A stretch of 64,000 nucleotides of DNA from an uncultured Acetatifactor sp. (lineage in GTDB: Bacteria > Bacillota > Clostridia > Lachnospirales > Lachnospiraceae), in the NCBI GenBank assembly GCA_910583845.1, contig CAJUAB010000008.1, positions 1-64,000 on the forward strand, given 5' to 3'. Position numbers and translations under genes: made by a program. Below, piece by piece: positions 34,026 through 43,220 of the stretch; the stretch's first letter is position 1; each line of letters starts with the position of its first letter. Below the pieces are notes generated by a model. That model had not been told where the DNA came from and made no database searches. It was given only the letters and a program-made list of their open reading frames with translations.

Positions 34026-35366
34026 TCAGAGCAGAAAGTATCGTAAAATCTGCTCAAAGCACCACCGGTAATCGATCACCCGGACGGCTTTTGCCGTGAC
34101 GACCTGCTCCTCCCGGTATACCTGATCCTCAAACAGATACTGTATGGTGCCCACCCGCTCTCCTGCCGCCACCGGCGCCTGCAGCCACGGCTTTATATGG
34201 CACTCCACCCGGATCTCCTCTCCCTCTTTCAGAAGCAGGCCGGTGATCTCTCCGGCATCAGATCCCGTATACTCCCCTCCCGGCCCCCGCTCCAGGATGC
34301 GCACCGGCACATAGGCTGTCCCGTCAATATCCAGCGTCTGCCCCCGCAGCACGGGAATGGATTCCAGTTCCGACTCATCATAGGCCGCTTCGTCCAGAGA
34401 ATGGTAAGTAAAATCCTCCAGCCCGTAATTCATGAGCACTCTTGTATCACTCCATTTGTAACCCTTGTTATTCGGCCAGCCGCAGGCGAGAAGCGCCACC
34501 ACCAGCGTCTTGCCGTCCCGCTCCAGAGCCCCCACATAGCAATATCCGGCCTGATTGGTAAAACCGGTCTTGCCGCTGACAGCCCCCTGCATCATCTGCA
34601 AAAAGGCATTGTGATTGACGCAGGAAAAACTGCGGCCGTTTTCTATGGAAAAGCTGTGGGAGGGTGTCTGGGTGATTTCCAGGAACCTCTCCTTCTGGGG
34701 GGAACGCCGTATACAATAGCACATGATAGACGCCAGGTCCCTGGCTGTGGTGGAGTGGTATTTTTCTATCGTCTCCCCGCTTTCCATGGTGAGCACCTGG
34801 GTGGCATCCAGACCGTTGGGAGTGATGAACCAGGTGTCCCCGCAGCCCAGCTCCGCCGCCTTGCGATTCATAATCACCGCGAAAGCCTCCACCGCCTGCC
34901 TGCTCTCCTCCGGCGTATAATCCGCGGGAGATTTTTCCTGCAATTCCGCGGACAGATACCTGCGTCCCACATGCTCCGCTATGGCCACCGCCGCGTCATT
35001 GTGGGACTCCAGCATAAGGCTGTAAAGCAGATCCTCCAGCAGATAGCGCTCCCCTTTCTGTACATACAGCTTCACCTTGGGCATGGAGGCCGCGTAGGAT
35101 GAGATTTCCACCGTCTCCTGGATCTGTGCCTGTTCCAGCGCCACGATGCAGGTCATGATCTTGGTGGTGCTGGCCATGGCCAGCACCTGCGAGCCGTTTT
35201 TATCAAACAGCACCCGTCCGGAATCCGCGTCCATCAGCACCGCCGCCTGGGCATACAGTTCTCCCGGTTCCGGTTCCCGGGCATAACCCGGCACGGGCTG
35301 CAGCGCTGCCAGCAGACAACACAGCAGGCATATGTATCGTTTTATGCTTTTTCTCATATTGGTCAT
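34026..35366 (-). CDS. D-alanyl-D-alanine carboxypeptidase (DacF-like)
   Basis: A 446-residue exported serine carboxypeptidase that trims peptidoglycan pentapeptides. A signal peptide (about 1-28) leads to the penicillin-binding fold. The active-site motifs are SxxK in MASTTKIMTC, SxN-type ESHNDAAV and KTG in SGKTGFTNQAG. The C-terminal domain (about 300-440) resembles the beta-rich PBP5 C-terminal region and ends with a weakly hydrophobic segment. It lies 116 bases after scpB, in the usual clostridial order. A second paralogue sits five genes upstream in the same run. Confidence 0.92.
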   Translation of the reverse strand: MTNMRKSIKRYICLLCCLLAALQPVPGYAREPEPGELYAQAAVLMDADSGRVLFDKNGSQVLAMASTTKIMTCIVALEQAQIQETVEISSYAASMPKVKLYVQKGERYLLEDLLYSLMLESHNDAAVAIAEHVGRRYLSAELQEKSPADYTPEESRQAVEAFAVIMNRKAAELGCGDTWFITPNGLDATQVLTMESGETIEKYHSTTARDLASIMCYCIRRSPQKERFLEITQTPSHSFSIENGRSFSCVNHNAFLQMMQGAVSGKTGFTNQAGYCYVGALERDGKTLVVALLACGWPNNKGYKWSDTRVLMNYGLEDFTYHSLDEAAYDESELESIPVLRGQTLDIDGTAYVPVRILERGPGGEYTGSDAGEITGLLLKEGEEIRVECHIKPWLQAPVAAGERVGTIQYLFEDQVYREEQVVTAKAVRVIDYRWCFEQILRYFLL

Positions 35367-35444
35367 TCAACCGCCACAGATTCTGTTATCCCAATATATG
35401 TGACTTCGGACGAATATATGAGACCTCTGTGCCCTCCACACCGC

Positions 35445-35471
35445 ATCCGGCCAAGCATTGCCGGGCCGGAT
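35445..35471. other. GC-rich inverted repeat between scpB and dacF
   Basis: ATCCGGCC and GGCCGGAT are perfect 8-base arms around 11 bases, with no T-run on the minus strand. Two copies of AATATATG lie just downstream (about 35393 and 35413). It could be a processing or attenuation element. Confidence 0.45.
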
Positions 35472-35482
35472 TTCGGAGCAGG

Positions 35483-36052
35483 CTAAATATCCAGCTGCAT
35501 CTGTACCTCCGCCTCCGCCTGCTGTTTGAACTCCTCGATCTGCACTGTGGAAAGCTCCGGCAGCTCCTCCAGACTGCCGACGCCGAAGCATCGCAAAAAC
35601 TGCTGCGTAGTACCGAACAGCAAGGGTCTTCCCGGTGCGTCCATTCGCCCCAGTTCCATAATCAGATCGTATTCCAGCAGCTTGTTGATGGCATGATCGC
35701 AGCTGACGCCTCTGATCCGCTCTATCTCCACCCTGGTAATGGGCTGCTTGTAGGCTATGATGGACAGGGTCTCTATCACCGTGTCCGTCAGAACCATCTT
35801 TCTGGGGGCCTTGGCAATCCGGATCAGGTATTCATACAACTCCGCCTTGGTACACAGCTGCACCGCATTGTCAAGCTGGGTAATGCTGATTCCCCGGCCC
35901 TCCTGCTGATATTCCCGCCCCATTTCCTCCAGTATACTCCGGGTGGTCCTGACATCCTCCTCTATCGCGTCCGCCAGACGGCTGATTTCCACCGCGTCTC
36001 CCATGGCAAAAAGTATCGCCTCTATCGCCGCTTTCGCTAAAGTACGTTCCAT
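35483..36052 (-). CDS. scpB: Segregation and condensation protein B
   Basis: A 189-residue kleisin-associated winged-helix protein that binds ScpA and Smc to condense chromosomes. Two winged-helix domains span about 1-85 and 90-165. Typical segments are AAIEAILFAMGD at the N-terminus, LSIIAYKQPITRVEIERIRG in the middle and RPLLFGTTQQFLRCFG near the end. It follows scpA by about 88 bases, a gap that contains three 9-base tandem repeats. Confidence 0.94.
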   Translation of the reverse strand: MERTLAKAAIEAILFAMGDAVEISRLADAIEEDVRTTRSILEEMGREYQQEGRGISITQLDNAVQLCTKAELYEYLIRIAKAPRKMVLTDTVIETLSIIAYKQPITRVEIERIRGVSCDHAINKLLEYDLIMELGRMDAPGRPLLFGTTQQFLRCFGVGSLEELPELSTVQIEEFKQQAEAEVQMQLDI

Positions 36053-36072
36053 CTAAATCTGCCTCTCTCTAT

Positions 36073-36099
36073 CAGAGTTTTCAGAGTTTCCAGAGTTTC
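36073..36099. repeat. Three 9-bp tandem repeats between scpA and scpB
   Basis: CAGAGTTTT, CAGAGTTTC and CAGAGTTTC follow one another. This simple repeat in the short gap is probably replication slippage. Confidence 0.7.
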
Positions 36100-36140
36100 C
36101 CCTGTTCCTCAGCGCATGAACGCGTCAATGTGCCGATGTG

Positions 36141-36896
36141 TCAGGCGCACTCATACATATTGGACTCTATCAGAATGTCATCAAAAATATTTTCCTGAAA
36201 TATGGTAATCTTGCCCGTCTTCATAAGTTCCAGGATCACCAGGAAGGTGACAATAATCTGCATTTTACCGCTTTGCTGTTCCAGGAGCCTGCGGAAGCTG
36301 AAGCATCGGTGGCTCCTGGCATAGGCCTCCACATACAGAGAACGCTCCTCCATATCCACCTCATCCTTTTCAATATTTCCATAGTTGCTGCGGATGGGAT
36401 CAATCTTGTCCTCCTGGCGCCGGAGCATGGCTTTGAAGATCTCATTGAGCCTGGCCAGGTTCAAATCCCCGATCAGTTCCTCATAATCCACCGGCTGGCG
36501 GTAGGCCGCCACTTCCCCGGGCAGCTGCTGTCCCCGGTAAAAATTTCTCTCCGCGTCCACCAGCCTGTCCCGCAGTTCAAAGGACATGTATTTGAACATC
36601 TTGTATTCCAGGAGTTTCTGCACCAGTTCCGCCCTGGGATCTTCCTCCTCCCCGTCCTCGTTCACTTCCTTTGGCAGCAGCATCCGGCATTTGATGTCAA
36701 TCAGCGTGGCGGCCATGACCAGGAACTCGCTCATGACATTCATATCTTCCATTTCCATCTGTCTGATATAGTCCATGTATTGCTGCGTAATCTCCACAAT
36801 GGGAATATCATAAATGTCCACCTTATTCTTGTCAATCAGGTGCAGCAGCAAGTCCAACGGGCCTTCAAACACCTCCAGTTTTACCGGTATCGCCAT
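36141..36896 (-). CDS. scpA: Segregation and condensation protein A
   Basis: A 251-residue kleisin subunit of the Smc-ScpAB condensin. The N-terminal Smc-neck-binding part opens with LEVFEGPLDLLLHLIDKNK and continues with IPIVEITQQYMDYI. The acidic middle (DGEEEDPRAELVQKLLEYK) precedes the ScpB-binding region, and the C-terminal winged helix (FSFRRLLEQQSGK, then TFLVILELMKTGKI) contacts the Smc head. It lies in order upstream of scpB and 71 bases after the metallophosphoesterase gene. Confidence 0.95.
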   Translation of the reverse strand: MAIPVKLEVFEGPLDLLLHLIDKNKVDIYDIPIVEITQQYMDYIRQMEMEDMNVMSEFLVMAATLIDIKCRMLLPKEVNEDGEEEDPRAELVQKLLEYKMFKYMSFELRDRLVDAERNFYRGQQLPGEVAAYRQPVDYEELIGDLNLARLNEIFKAMLRRQEDKIDPIRSNYGNIEKDEVDMEERSLYVEAYARSHRCFSFRRLLEQQSGKMQIIVTFLVILELMKTGKITIFQENIFDDILIESNMYECA

Positions 36897-36967
36897 GCTT
36901 ATGTCCTCTCTGGGAATTTTCTCTAAAAAGGTATTGTACCTTCTTTTTCCACCGTGATCAAGCAGAA

Positions 36968-37831
36968 CTATTGTTCTATGAAATCAATCACAATCAGTTC
37001 CCCGGGGTTGAACAGGCGGAAAGGTATGGTATGCATGCCCAGGCCGCGGCTTAAAATCATGGTGCTTTTTCCCTCCCGGAAAACGCCGCCGTCATATTTC
37101 GGGAAAAAACGCACATTGGGGGACAAAAGCCCCTTATTCAGGACAGGCACCCGTATGATGCCGCCGTGTACATGGCCGGACAGTACCAGATCCGCCCCCC
37201 ACCGGGCATACTGCGGAAAATAATCGGGGTCATGGGCCAGGAGGATTGTGTAGGCCTCAGGCCGGGGACATCCCAGCAGCCCGGTCAGGTAATCCGGCTC
37301 CATCTCCGGCACGGTGAATCGTTTGTAATAATATTTGTCTATCTCCGAGCCGTAGATTGCCAGATTTGTCCCCGGAAGCTGTACATGGCAATTGACCATG
37401 GGCTCGATCCCCAGTTCCGACAGGGCCTCCCCGTAGCGCTCTGCCGCGTCTCCATAGGTTTCCGGGTACAGCTTGATCCGATGCTCATGATTGCCGTTGG
37501 CATAGTATATCGGATATTTTTCCTTCAGAGAGCGCAGCAGATCCACCGTCCCTTCCAGTTTCTCTCCGGACTTGCCGTTGATCATATCCCCGCCGATCAG
37601 CACCGCATCCGGTTTCAACTCCTCTATGGCTGCCAGCAGCTGTACATTGTCTTTTCCGTATTGTTTGTTATGCAGGTCCGACAGGAAGACAACCCGGCAT
37701 CGCCCTCTGATTCTCCGGTCCCGGATCTCATGCCGCACCACCACAAAATGATTGCTGTCGTAAATCATAATCCATAGTATTGCAATCCCAAAAAGTATCA
37801 AAATCAGTATCAGAATTTCCAACATTTCCAT
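36968..37831 (-). CDS. Membrane-anchored metallophosphoesterase
   Basis: A 287-residue calcineurin-type phosphoesterase. An N-terminal TM (about 4-23) anchors it. The metal-binding motifs are VVFLSDLHNKQYG (DxH), LIGGDMINGK (GDx2), YANGNHEHR (GNHE), the His in LLAHDPDY, and GHVHGGIIRVP (GHxH). It resembles the YkuE/YaeI group. The substrate is unknown; related enzymes act on phospholipid-type or UDP-linked precursors. It lies between a carboxypeptidase and scpA, with gaps of 56 and 71 bases. Confidence 0.88.
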   Translation of the reverse strand: MEMLEILILILILFGIAILWIMIYDSNHFVVVRHEIRDRRIRGRCRVVFLSDLHNKQYGKDNVQLLAAIEELKPDAVLIGGDMINGKSGEKLEGTVDLLRSLKEKYPIYYANGNHEHRIKLYPETYGDAAERYGEALSELGIEPMVNCHVQLPGTNLAIYGSEIDKYYYKRFTVPEMEPDYLTGLLGCPRPEAYTILLAHDPDYFPQYARWGADLVLSGHVHGGIIRVPVLNKGLLSPNVRFFPKYDGGVFREGKSTMILSRGLGMHTIPFRLFNPGELIVIDFIEQ

Positions 37832-37887
37832 CTCCGTCTGTATATTGCCATAAAATCTTTGGCGTTCATAGTGTGGATGGCAGCGGT

Positions 37888-39120
37888 TTACAATAGAAAT
37901 TCCCGGAAAATCTTATAGAGATAATCCCTGTACACCGCCTGGGCCACGCTCTCTCCGTACAGGATGGGAACGACTCCCAGTTCCACTCCGTCCAGCATAT
38001 ATCTGGCAACCCCCGCCTGCCTGCCCTGTTCCACAGGTGCCTGGGCCGTCTGAGGCAGCTCCGTCACCTTCTCCACCCTTCCCAGATCCCGGCCCTGGGT
38101 GTCCAGATAACGGAACTCACCCGCATATGCCAGCGGCACCTGCTCCGCGACGCCTCGCTCCACAGGCAACGGCGGCAGCGGGTCTGTGTTGGGGTCCACA
38201 TACATGGCGCTGATATGAAAGCCGTATGTCAGCAGCGTCTGCGCGTCTTTGAAACGGGCTTTCGGGTCCGGCGCTCCCATGACCACGGCGATCATATCGA
38301 TCCCGTCCTTGCGGGCCGTGGCTGCCAGACAGAATCTCGCCTTCTCTGTGGAACCGGTTTTAAGGCCGGTGGCATAGGGGTATTGCTTGAGCAGCTTATT
38401 GGTACTGCTCAGGGTGAAATTGGATGTTCCCTGCCGGGTCTCGTGGGTGATATCCTCCATCCAGATCTGCGTATAGTTATAGACCTGGGGATATTTGGTG
38501 ATCAGCTCCCGGCTCATCAGCGCCACATCCCTGGCTGTGGTGTAATGTCCGTCCGAGTTGGTCAGTCCGCAGCAATCCTCAAAATGGGTGTCCACCATCC
38601 CCAGCTGTCCTGCCTTTTCATTCATCAGGGCCACAAACGCCTCCTCTGATCCGGCAATATGTTCCGCCACCGCCACCGAAGCGTCATTTCCGGAGGCCAC
38701 GGCAATGCATTTTATCATGGTATCCAGCGTCTGCGTCTCCCCCTGGGCCAGAAATACCTGAGAGCCGCCCATGGAACTGGCATACTCGCTGGTAATCACA
38801 CTGTCCTCCAGACTGATCTTCCCCGTCTCAATCTGCTCAAATGTAATCAGAAGCGTCATGATTTTGGTTATACTGGCCGGACATCTCCTCTCCGTGGCAT
38901 TCTGCTCAAAGAGTACCTGCCCGGTAGAGGCCTCCATCAGAATCGCTGACGGCGCCGAAATCTCCACCTGCGCCTCCACCGGCATCTCTATGTAGATCAG
39001 TTGCAGCACCGCAAGCCACAATCCCATGACCAATGCCGCCAGACGCCTTCCCGCCTGCCTCTTTCGGATTCCGGTTCTTTTACCGGTTTGTAATTTTGTA
39101 TTTCTGGGCTGTTCTCTCAT
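37888..39120 (-). CDS. D-alanyl-D-alanine carboxypeptidase (second paralogue)
   Basis: A 410-residue DacF/PBP5-type carboxypeptidase. The N-terminus is basic (MREQPRNTKLQTGKRTGIRK) before a signal segment at about 27-50. The active-site motifs are SxxK in PASITKIMTLL, SGN in ASGNDASVAVAEH, and KTG in ATGLKTGSTEKA. The C-terminal domain (about 290-400) is beta-rich. It is the first gene of the run that leads to the metallophosphoesterase, scpA, scpB and the other carboxypeptidase. It is closer to canonical DacF than the downstream copy. Confidence 0.92.
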   Translation of the reverse strand: MREQPRNTKLQTGKRTGIRKRQAGRRLAALVMGLWLAVLQLIYIEMPVEAQVEISAPSAILMEASTGQVLFEQNATERRCPASITKIMTLLITFEQIETGKISLEDSVITSEYASSMGGSQVFLAQGETQTLDTMIKCIAVASGNDASVAVAEHIAGSEEAFVALMNEKAGQLGMVDTHFEDCCGLTNSDGHYTTARDVALMSRELITKYPQVYNYTQIWMEDITHETRQGTSNFTLSSTNKLLKQYPYATGLKTGSTEKARFCLAATARKDGIDMIAVVMGAPDPKARFKDAQTLLTYGFHISAMYVDPNTDPLPPLPVERGVAEQVPLAYAGEFRYLDTQGRDLGRVEKVTELPQTAQAPVEQGRQAGVARYMLDGVELGVVPILYGESVAQAVYRDYLYKIFREFLL

Positions 39121-39204
39121 CCCCGCACCTTCCCTGTTTTATTCTACCACTAATATATGGAAAAAACAGGGGGCTTATGCACAGCGCAGGGATTCTGCCG
39201 CCAT

Positions 39205-39239
39205 GAAAACAGGGGCTGTGGCACATCCGCCACAACCCC
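39205..39239 (-). terminator. Terminator after the ABC-type IV membrane protein gene
   Basis: On the minus strand GGGGTTGTGGC pairs with GCCACAGCCCC around a short loop, then TGTTTTC. It lies 24 bases past the stop of the gene starting at 39856. Confidence 0.75.
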
Positions 39240-39262
39240 ATGCAGTCTGACCGTATTCTGTC

Positions 39263-39856
39263 CTAATTCCACCTGGCTCTGAATCTGTCCATCTTTTCAG
39301 ACAGCTTTTCTCTCTGCTGGGATAAATCCACATGGAATGCATGCATCAGCTGGAATATGTAATCGACAGTCACCAGCAGCATGATCCCCCAGATCAACTT
39401 GGTCCCCAGATGCATGGGCACCCTGTCAATGAGCTGCTGTATCCAGCCGTGGAGAAACAGGACAATCCCCAGGCCATAAAATCCCCAGGCCACCGTGCTC
39501 TCCAGACAGATAATGCCCTTGTAGTTAAAGGGCTTCTCATTATAGTCCCACCAAAGTTCACCGAATATACGGATCATCATCTTTCCAACCAGAAATTCAA
39601 AGGTGGTAGCCGACAATGCGGCCACAAGGTATAATACCACATAGTTGAACTGCAGCGGGCACAGAAGCAGATAGCCGATCACGGCCCCGAAACCATAGAT
39701 CGGGCAGAAGGGGCCTTTCGCAAAGCCTCTGTTTGTCAGCTTCCTGTTGCAGAAAGACATGTAAATGGACTCTACCAGCCAGCCCAGCATACTGTATATT
39801 ACAAAAGCAGCCGTCAAATGATACAGATCCGTTCCAAAGACTTCCGTTGTCCACAT
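39263..39856 (-). CDS. Putative ABC-transporter type IV membrane protein
   Basis: A 197-residue protein with five or six hydrophobic segments. The opening YSMLGWLVESIYMSFCNRKL and the motif RGFAKGPFCPIYGFGA are the hallmark of the PF06541-type family (putative ABC-transporter type IV). The C-terminal part is a charged amphipathic helix. No partner ATPase is adjacent. The ATG has a TTGGAGGTGG site; a frame reaching 28 codons further upstream lacks one. It is separated from rpsU by a terminator. Function is unknown. Confidence 0.82.
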   Translation of the reverse strand: MWTTEVFGTDLYHLTAAFVIYSMLGWLVESIYMSFCNRKLTNRGFAKGPFCPIYGFGAVIGYLLLCPLQFNYVVLYLVAALSATTFEFLVGKMMIRIFGELWWDYNEKPFNYKGIICLESTVAWGFYGLGIVLFLHGWIQQLIDRVPMHLGTKLIWGIMLLVTVDYIFQLMHAFHVDLSQQREKLSEKMDRFRARWN

Positions 39857-39907
39857 AGTCCCACCTCCAAATGTGTCACAGACAAGGTTCTTCATACGCA
39901 CCGGAAA

Positions 39908-39935
39908 GCAAAAGTCCTTGGACAGCGCCAAGGAC
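39908..39935 (-). terminator. rpsU terminator
   Basis: GTCCTTGG and CCAAGGAC pair around six bases and are followed on the minus strand by TTTTGCTTT. It lies just past the rpsU stop, making rpsU a single-gene transcript. Confidence 0.85.
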
Positions 39936-39944
39936 CTCATGTCA

Positions 39945-40121
39945 TTAGTTATATTTACGCTTTCTTGCCGCCTCGGACTTTTTCTTACGCTTTACGCTCG
40001 GCTTCTCGTAGTGCTCCCTCTTACGAATCTCCTGCTGGATTCCAGCTTTCGCACAACTTCTCTTGAAACGACGCAACGCGCTGTCCAAAGTCTCGTTTTC
40101 TTTTACGATTACGTTTGACAT
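39945..40121 (-). CDS. rpsU: 30S ribosomal protein S21
   Basis: A 58-residue basic ribosomal protein. The sequence opens MSNVIVKENETLDSALRRFK, has RSCAKAGIQQEIRKREHYEK in the middle, and ends in a Lys/Arg-rich tail (KRKKKSEAARKRKYN), all typical of S21. The ATG with AGGGAGGT upstream was used; an earlier in-frame start has no site. It has its own strong promoter and terminator. Confidence 0.97.
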   Translation of the reverse strand: MSNVIVKENETLDSALRRFKRSCAKAGIQQEIRKREHYEKPSVKRKKKSEAARKRKYN

Positions 40122-40212
40122 GATTACACCTGACCTCCCTTCAGTCCCTTGCAAGCATCTTGACTGACTGGGTTAATATTATGTACATTGGCTACCCATA
40201 TGCACATAACTT

Positions 40213-40240
40213 ATTATAACACAAAAGTCGGATACGTCAA
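40213..40240 (-). promoter_or_regulatory. rpsU promoter
   Basis: TTGACG (40235-40240) and TATAAT (40213-40218) are separated by 16 bases, and a TG one base upstream gives an extended -10. The A-tract just upstream of the -35 may act as an UP element. It lies about 92 bases before the rpsU start. Confidence 0.8.
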
Positions 40241-40273
40241 CAGTTTTTTTTCAATTTGTCTTATTTTTTTTGC

Positions 40274-41119
40274 TCATCTGTTTTGCAGGATATACGGCGG
40301 AATATCATCCGAGTATATGCCGCGGACTCCCTCCTCCATTCTCTGCCGGGCTTCCTCTTCATCATCCACCGTGTGGACATATACTTTTATATCACTGTTT
40401 TCCAGGTCGCTCCTCTTCTGGCCGTCCCACCAGGAGGAAGGCATGACCAGCACCGGTATCTCCTTCTGTTCCATAAATTCCAGGATCTGCCGGCTATCCG
40501 GATATCCTATATAATACAGCGTCCATATGAGATTCCCGAAGGGATAGACCGCTGTCACCTCATCGTACATTTCCTTATAGTAAATCTGGACCACTACCCT
40601 GGAAAGAACATCCTCATAGCCGTTGTCTATGGCTGTGTCCACAAACAGGCGAAACTGCTCCTCAACCCGGTCGGAATACTTTGTATCTGTCACCATATAA
40701 ATATCCGGATACTTTTTCATGATAGCAAACCAGTCCGCCAGCGTCAATGGGGTATATTTCCCATAGACAGGGGCATTCAGGAACTCCTGTTCCGTGACCG
40801 CCCACCGCTCCTGCTCAGTCCAGCCAAAGGTCTCCGCCTGCCCCAGTTCCTGATACCAGTCATGCCGCAGCACCATCACCCCGTCCGAGGTGATCTGCAA
40901 ATCCGCCTCAAATACCCGCTGTCCCTGCATATAATTGTACACAAAGGCCTCCCTGGAATTGGTGGCAGCGTCTCCCTCTGCCGTTCTCCCCAACGCATGG
41001 CAGACCACGGCATATTTTTCATACCAGGGTATCGCCTGGCTGCGGCTGTGCAGCGTTCCCATCATGACAGCCAGGAGCACATACGCGACGACGACACCGC
41101 ATACCGTTTTTCCCTTCAT
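40274..41119 (-). CDS. Exported glycerophosphodiester phosphodiesterase-like protein
   Basis: A 281-residue protein with an N-terminal signal or anchor (about 1-22) and a GDPD TIM barrel. The conserved His in CHALGRT, the pair in FEADLQITSDG and the later His-Asp in VMVLRHDW match the GDPD metal and catalytic residues, although the usual HRG start is CHAL here. Mid-domain DIYMVTDTKY and C-terminal KVYVHTVDDEEEA are also typical. It follows the LtaS-like gene by 70 bases. GDPD enzymes hydrolyse glycerophosphodiesters, so it may process products of that neighbour; this is inferred from context. Confidence 0.85.
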   Translation of the reverse strand: MKGKTVCGVVVAYVLLAVMMGTLHSRSQAIPWYEKYAVVCHALGRTAEGDAATNSREAFVYNYMQGQRVFEADLQITSDGVMVLRHDWYQELGQAETFGWTEQERWAVTEQEFLNAPVYGKYTPLTLADWFAIMKKYPDIYMVTDTKYSDRVEEQFRLFVDTAIDNGYEDVLSRVVVQIYYKEMYDEVTAVYPFGNLIWTLYYIGYPDSRQILEFMEQKEIPVLVMPSSWWDGQKRSDLENSDIKVYVHTVDDEEEARQRMEEGVRGIYSDDIPPYILQNR

Positions 41120-41189
41120 AATATCCCCTTTCCGCAAGTTTCGGTTCCTGTTTATAATCCGGCGCAGGCAGAGGGTACCCACTTTGGCC

Positions 41190-43181
41190 TTATCCCTCAT
41201 CCCGCTTTGTTTCCACAAAGATCTCTTCCATATAATCCTTTTCGTAGAGTTGATTGTACTGAAGCATTCTGTATTGGTAAATGGGCTCCTCATCCCATAG
41301 ATCCGCTATATCTGCCAGCTGCCCATCCCTGCCTAAGCACCCTCTCCTGGTCAGCACGGGATACTCCTCTTTAAGCTCCATCAAATACTGGTAAAAAGGT
41401 GGCAGCGGCAGACCTGCGCACTCCATCATCACCGCCGGCAGATAATTGGCGCTCATGTCCCCATACTCTTTCCAGTCCACCTCATAATTAGCCCAGATGA
41501 CATACGGCACAATATATTTTCGCAGATTTTTCTCATGCTCCGACAGATTCTGTCCCGCAAAGACCGCCTCATAAAAGCTGTCACCCAAAATCGGCTGGTG
41601 GTCCCCAAACATACATAGAAGTACCGGGTCTTCCACTTGTTCAAAATAAGAAACCAATTCTCTAAAAGCATCGTCCGATATTTTGATGAGATTCAGATAT
41701 GTCTGTACATCGTACAGATTGCCCGCCTCTTCCGCCGCAGTCTCCCCCACACGGACCAGATCAATATCCATAGGCACCTCTCCATAGTAGCCGCCGTGAT
41801 TCTGTATGGTCACGTCAAAAAGGAAAAAGGGAGCATCCCGGTTCCGCGTCTCATATCTGTGTACAATCTCCCTGTAATTACAGGCATCAGAAATAAACCC
41901 CTTGACATACTCATACGGAACCTCCCACACCCCCTGATGAATAAATGTGTCAAAGCCAAAATATGTATACACTCTTTTCCTGTTCCAGGTATATTCCCCG
42001 CTGGGATGCATGGCCATGGTCTCATATCCCTGGGCCTTAAGCACTCTGGCCAGAGAGGGCATATCGTGCTGTACCTGGTTCTGATATGGAATCACAGTGG
42101 GAGAAAGCAGTGACAGGGAATTGCCGGTCAGCCCCTCAAACTCGGAGTTGGCCGTAAGCCCTCCCAGAATAGATACATACAGATTGCCCCGGAGAGCATT
42201 CTCCGAAATCTGGTCAACAAAAGGCATATACGCCTGCGTGGTCTCCAGATTCCCCAGCACCCGCAGATCGCTCCACGCTTCATTCATAATCATGATAATA
42301 TCCGGCCCCTGCTGCGTCTTACCCGGCATCTCATAATCCGCCGCGGCCGCCTGGGCAATCACCGCCAGCGCTTTCTCGCTGTAGCTCTCCGGCACATCCA
42401 CCTTCCTGTCCTTCAACAGCCAGAAATAGCTCATACATGCTCCGTTCAGATTGCGGGTATCTCCGATATTCCAGTAATTCACCACAAATTCTTTGCCAAG
42501 AGGATTGGGCAGATCCATCACCGTGTAGTACCATCCCCCTATCAGCAGCGCCGCCAGCACAGAGACACCCACATGAACCCATCTGCTCATTTTGATCCGT
42601 ATCCGGGAGCCCAGTATAATAAAGAACAAAAAATAGATTACGGAGTAAAGCGCCTCCGGAGAAAGGCCGTAATTGTAATTTCCCATAACGGATATGGCTG
42701 TACCCGCCGCCCCCAGGTCATTGGGCATCAGAAAGTCTCCCCGGAACTTCCATATATAATATTCCACCAGAAACAGCACCAGAAAAAAGGCGCTTCCGGC
42801 CCCCAAAGCCACCGCGCTGCTCTGGGTAAACAAAAATATCACCAGGTACGCACAGATAATGAACGCTATTGTCAATTCCGTCACGCCGTCCATGATTCTG
42901 CTCATATCATGCATGGGCAATTCCATCCTCTGAAAAATCTTCAATGGAACATAATACAGATAGACCGCCAAAAGCGGCAGGGATATCCGATTGGGCAGTC
43001 TGGGAGCCAACAGCGCCAGGCCGGACAGGACCGTAAGCCCCACACAGATAAGCAGCCGCTTTGTAATCCCGTCCCATGCAAAGATGGTGAGCACGCCCAG
43101 TAATACCACTACCGCCCCCGAAAAAGCAAGTCTGAGCGGATTGCTTTTGATTTTACCTATAATCTGTCTAAACATGTACAT
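41190..43181 (-). CDS. LtaS-type lipoteichoic acid synthase / sulfatase-family phosphotransferase
   Basis: A 663-residue membrane enzyme. Five or six TM segments occupy about 1-230, followed by an extracytoplasmic sulfatase-fold domain. Motifs are IMIMNEAWSDLRVL (metal site), GGLTANSEFEGLTG (the likely catalytic Thr), IQNHGGYYGEVP and MFGDHQPILGDSFY (metal ligands). LtaS-family enzymes transfer glycerol phosphate from phosphatidylglycerol to a growing teichoic polymer. Start chosen at the ATG with AGGAGGTAAT. A GDPD gene follows. The promoter is overlapped by direct repeats shared with the divergent XRE gene. The exact polymer is unproven. Confidence 0.88.
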   Translation of the reverse strand: MYMFRQIIGKIKSNPLRLAFSGAVVVLLGVLTIFAWDGITKRLLICVGLTVLSGLALLAPRLPNRISLPLLAVYLYYVPLKIFQRMELPMHDMSRIMDGVTELTIAFIICAYLVIFLFTQSSAVALGAGSAFFLVLFLVEYYIWKFRGDFLMPNDLGAAGTAISVMGNYNYGLSPEALYSVIYFLFFIILGSRIRIKMSRWVHVGVSVLAALLIGGWYYTVMDLPNPLGKEFVVNYWNIGDTRNLNGACMSYFWLLKDRKVDVPESYSEKALAVIAQAAAADYEMPGKTQQGPDIIMIMNEAWSDLRVLGNLETTQAYMPFVDQISENALRGNLYVSILGGLTANSEFEGLTGNSLSLLSPTVIPYQNQVQHDMPSLARVLKAQGYETMAMHPSGEYTWNRKRVYTYFGFDTFIHQGVWEVPYEYVKGFISDACNYREIVHRYETRNRDAPFFLFDVTIQNHGGYYGEVPMDIDLVRVGETAAEEAGNLYDVQTYLNLIKISDDAFRELVSYFEQVEDPVLLCMFGDHQPILGDSFYEAVFAGQNLSEHEKNLRKYIVPYVIWANYEVDWKEYGDMSANYLPAVMMECAGLPLPPFYQYLMELKEEYPVLTRRGCLGRDGQLADIADLWDEEPIYQYRMLQYNQLYEKDYMEEIFVETKRDEG

Positions 43182-43220
43182 ATTACCTCCTGTCAGAGAT
43201 CTACCGCAACGCCTCCGCTG

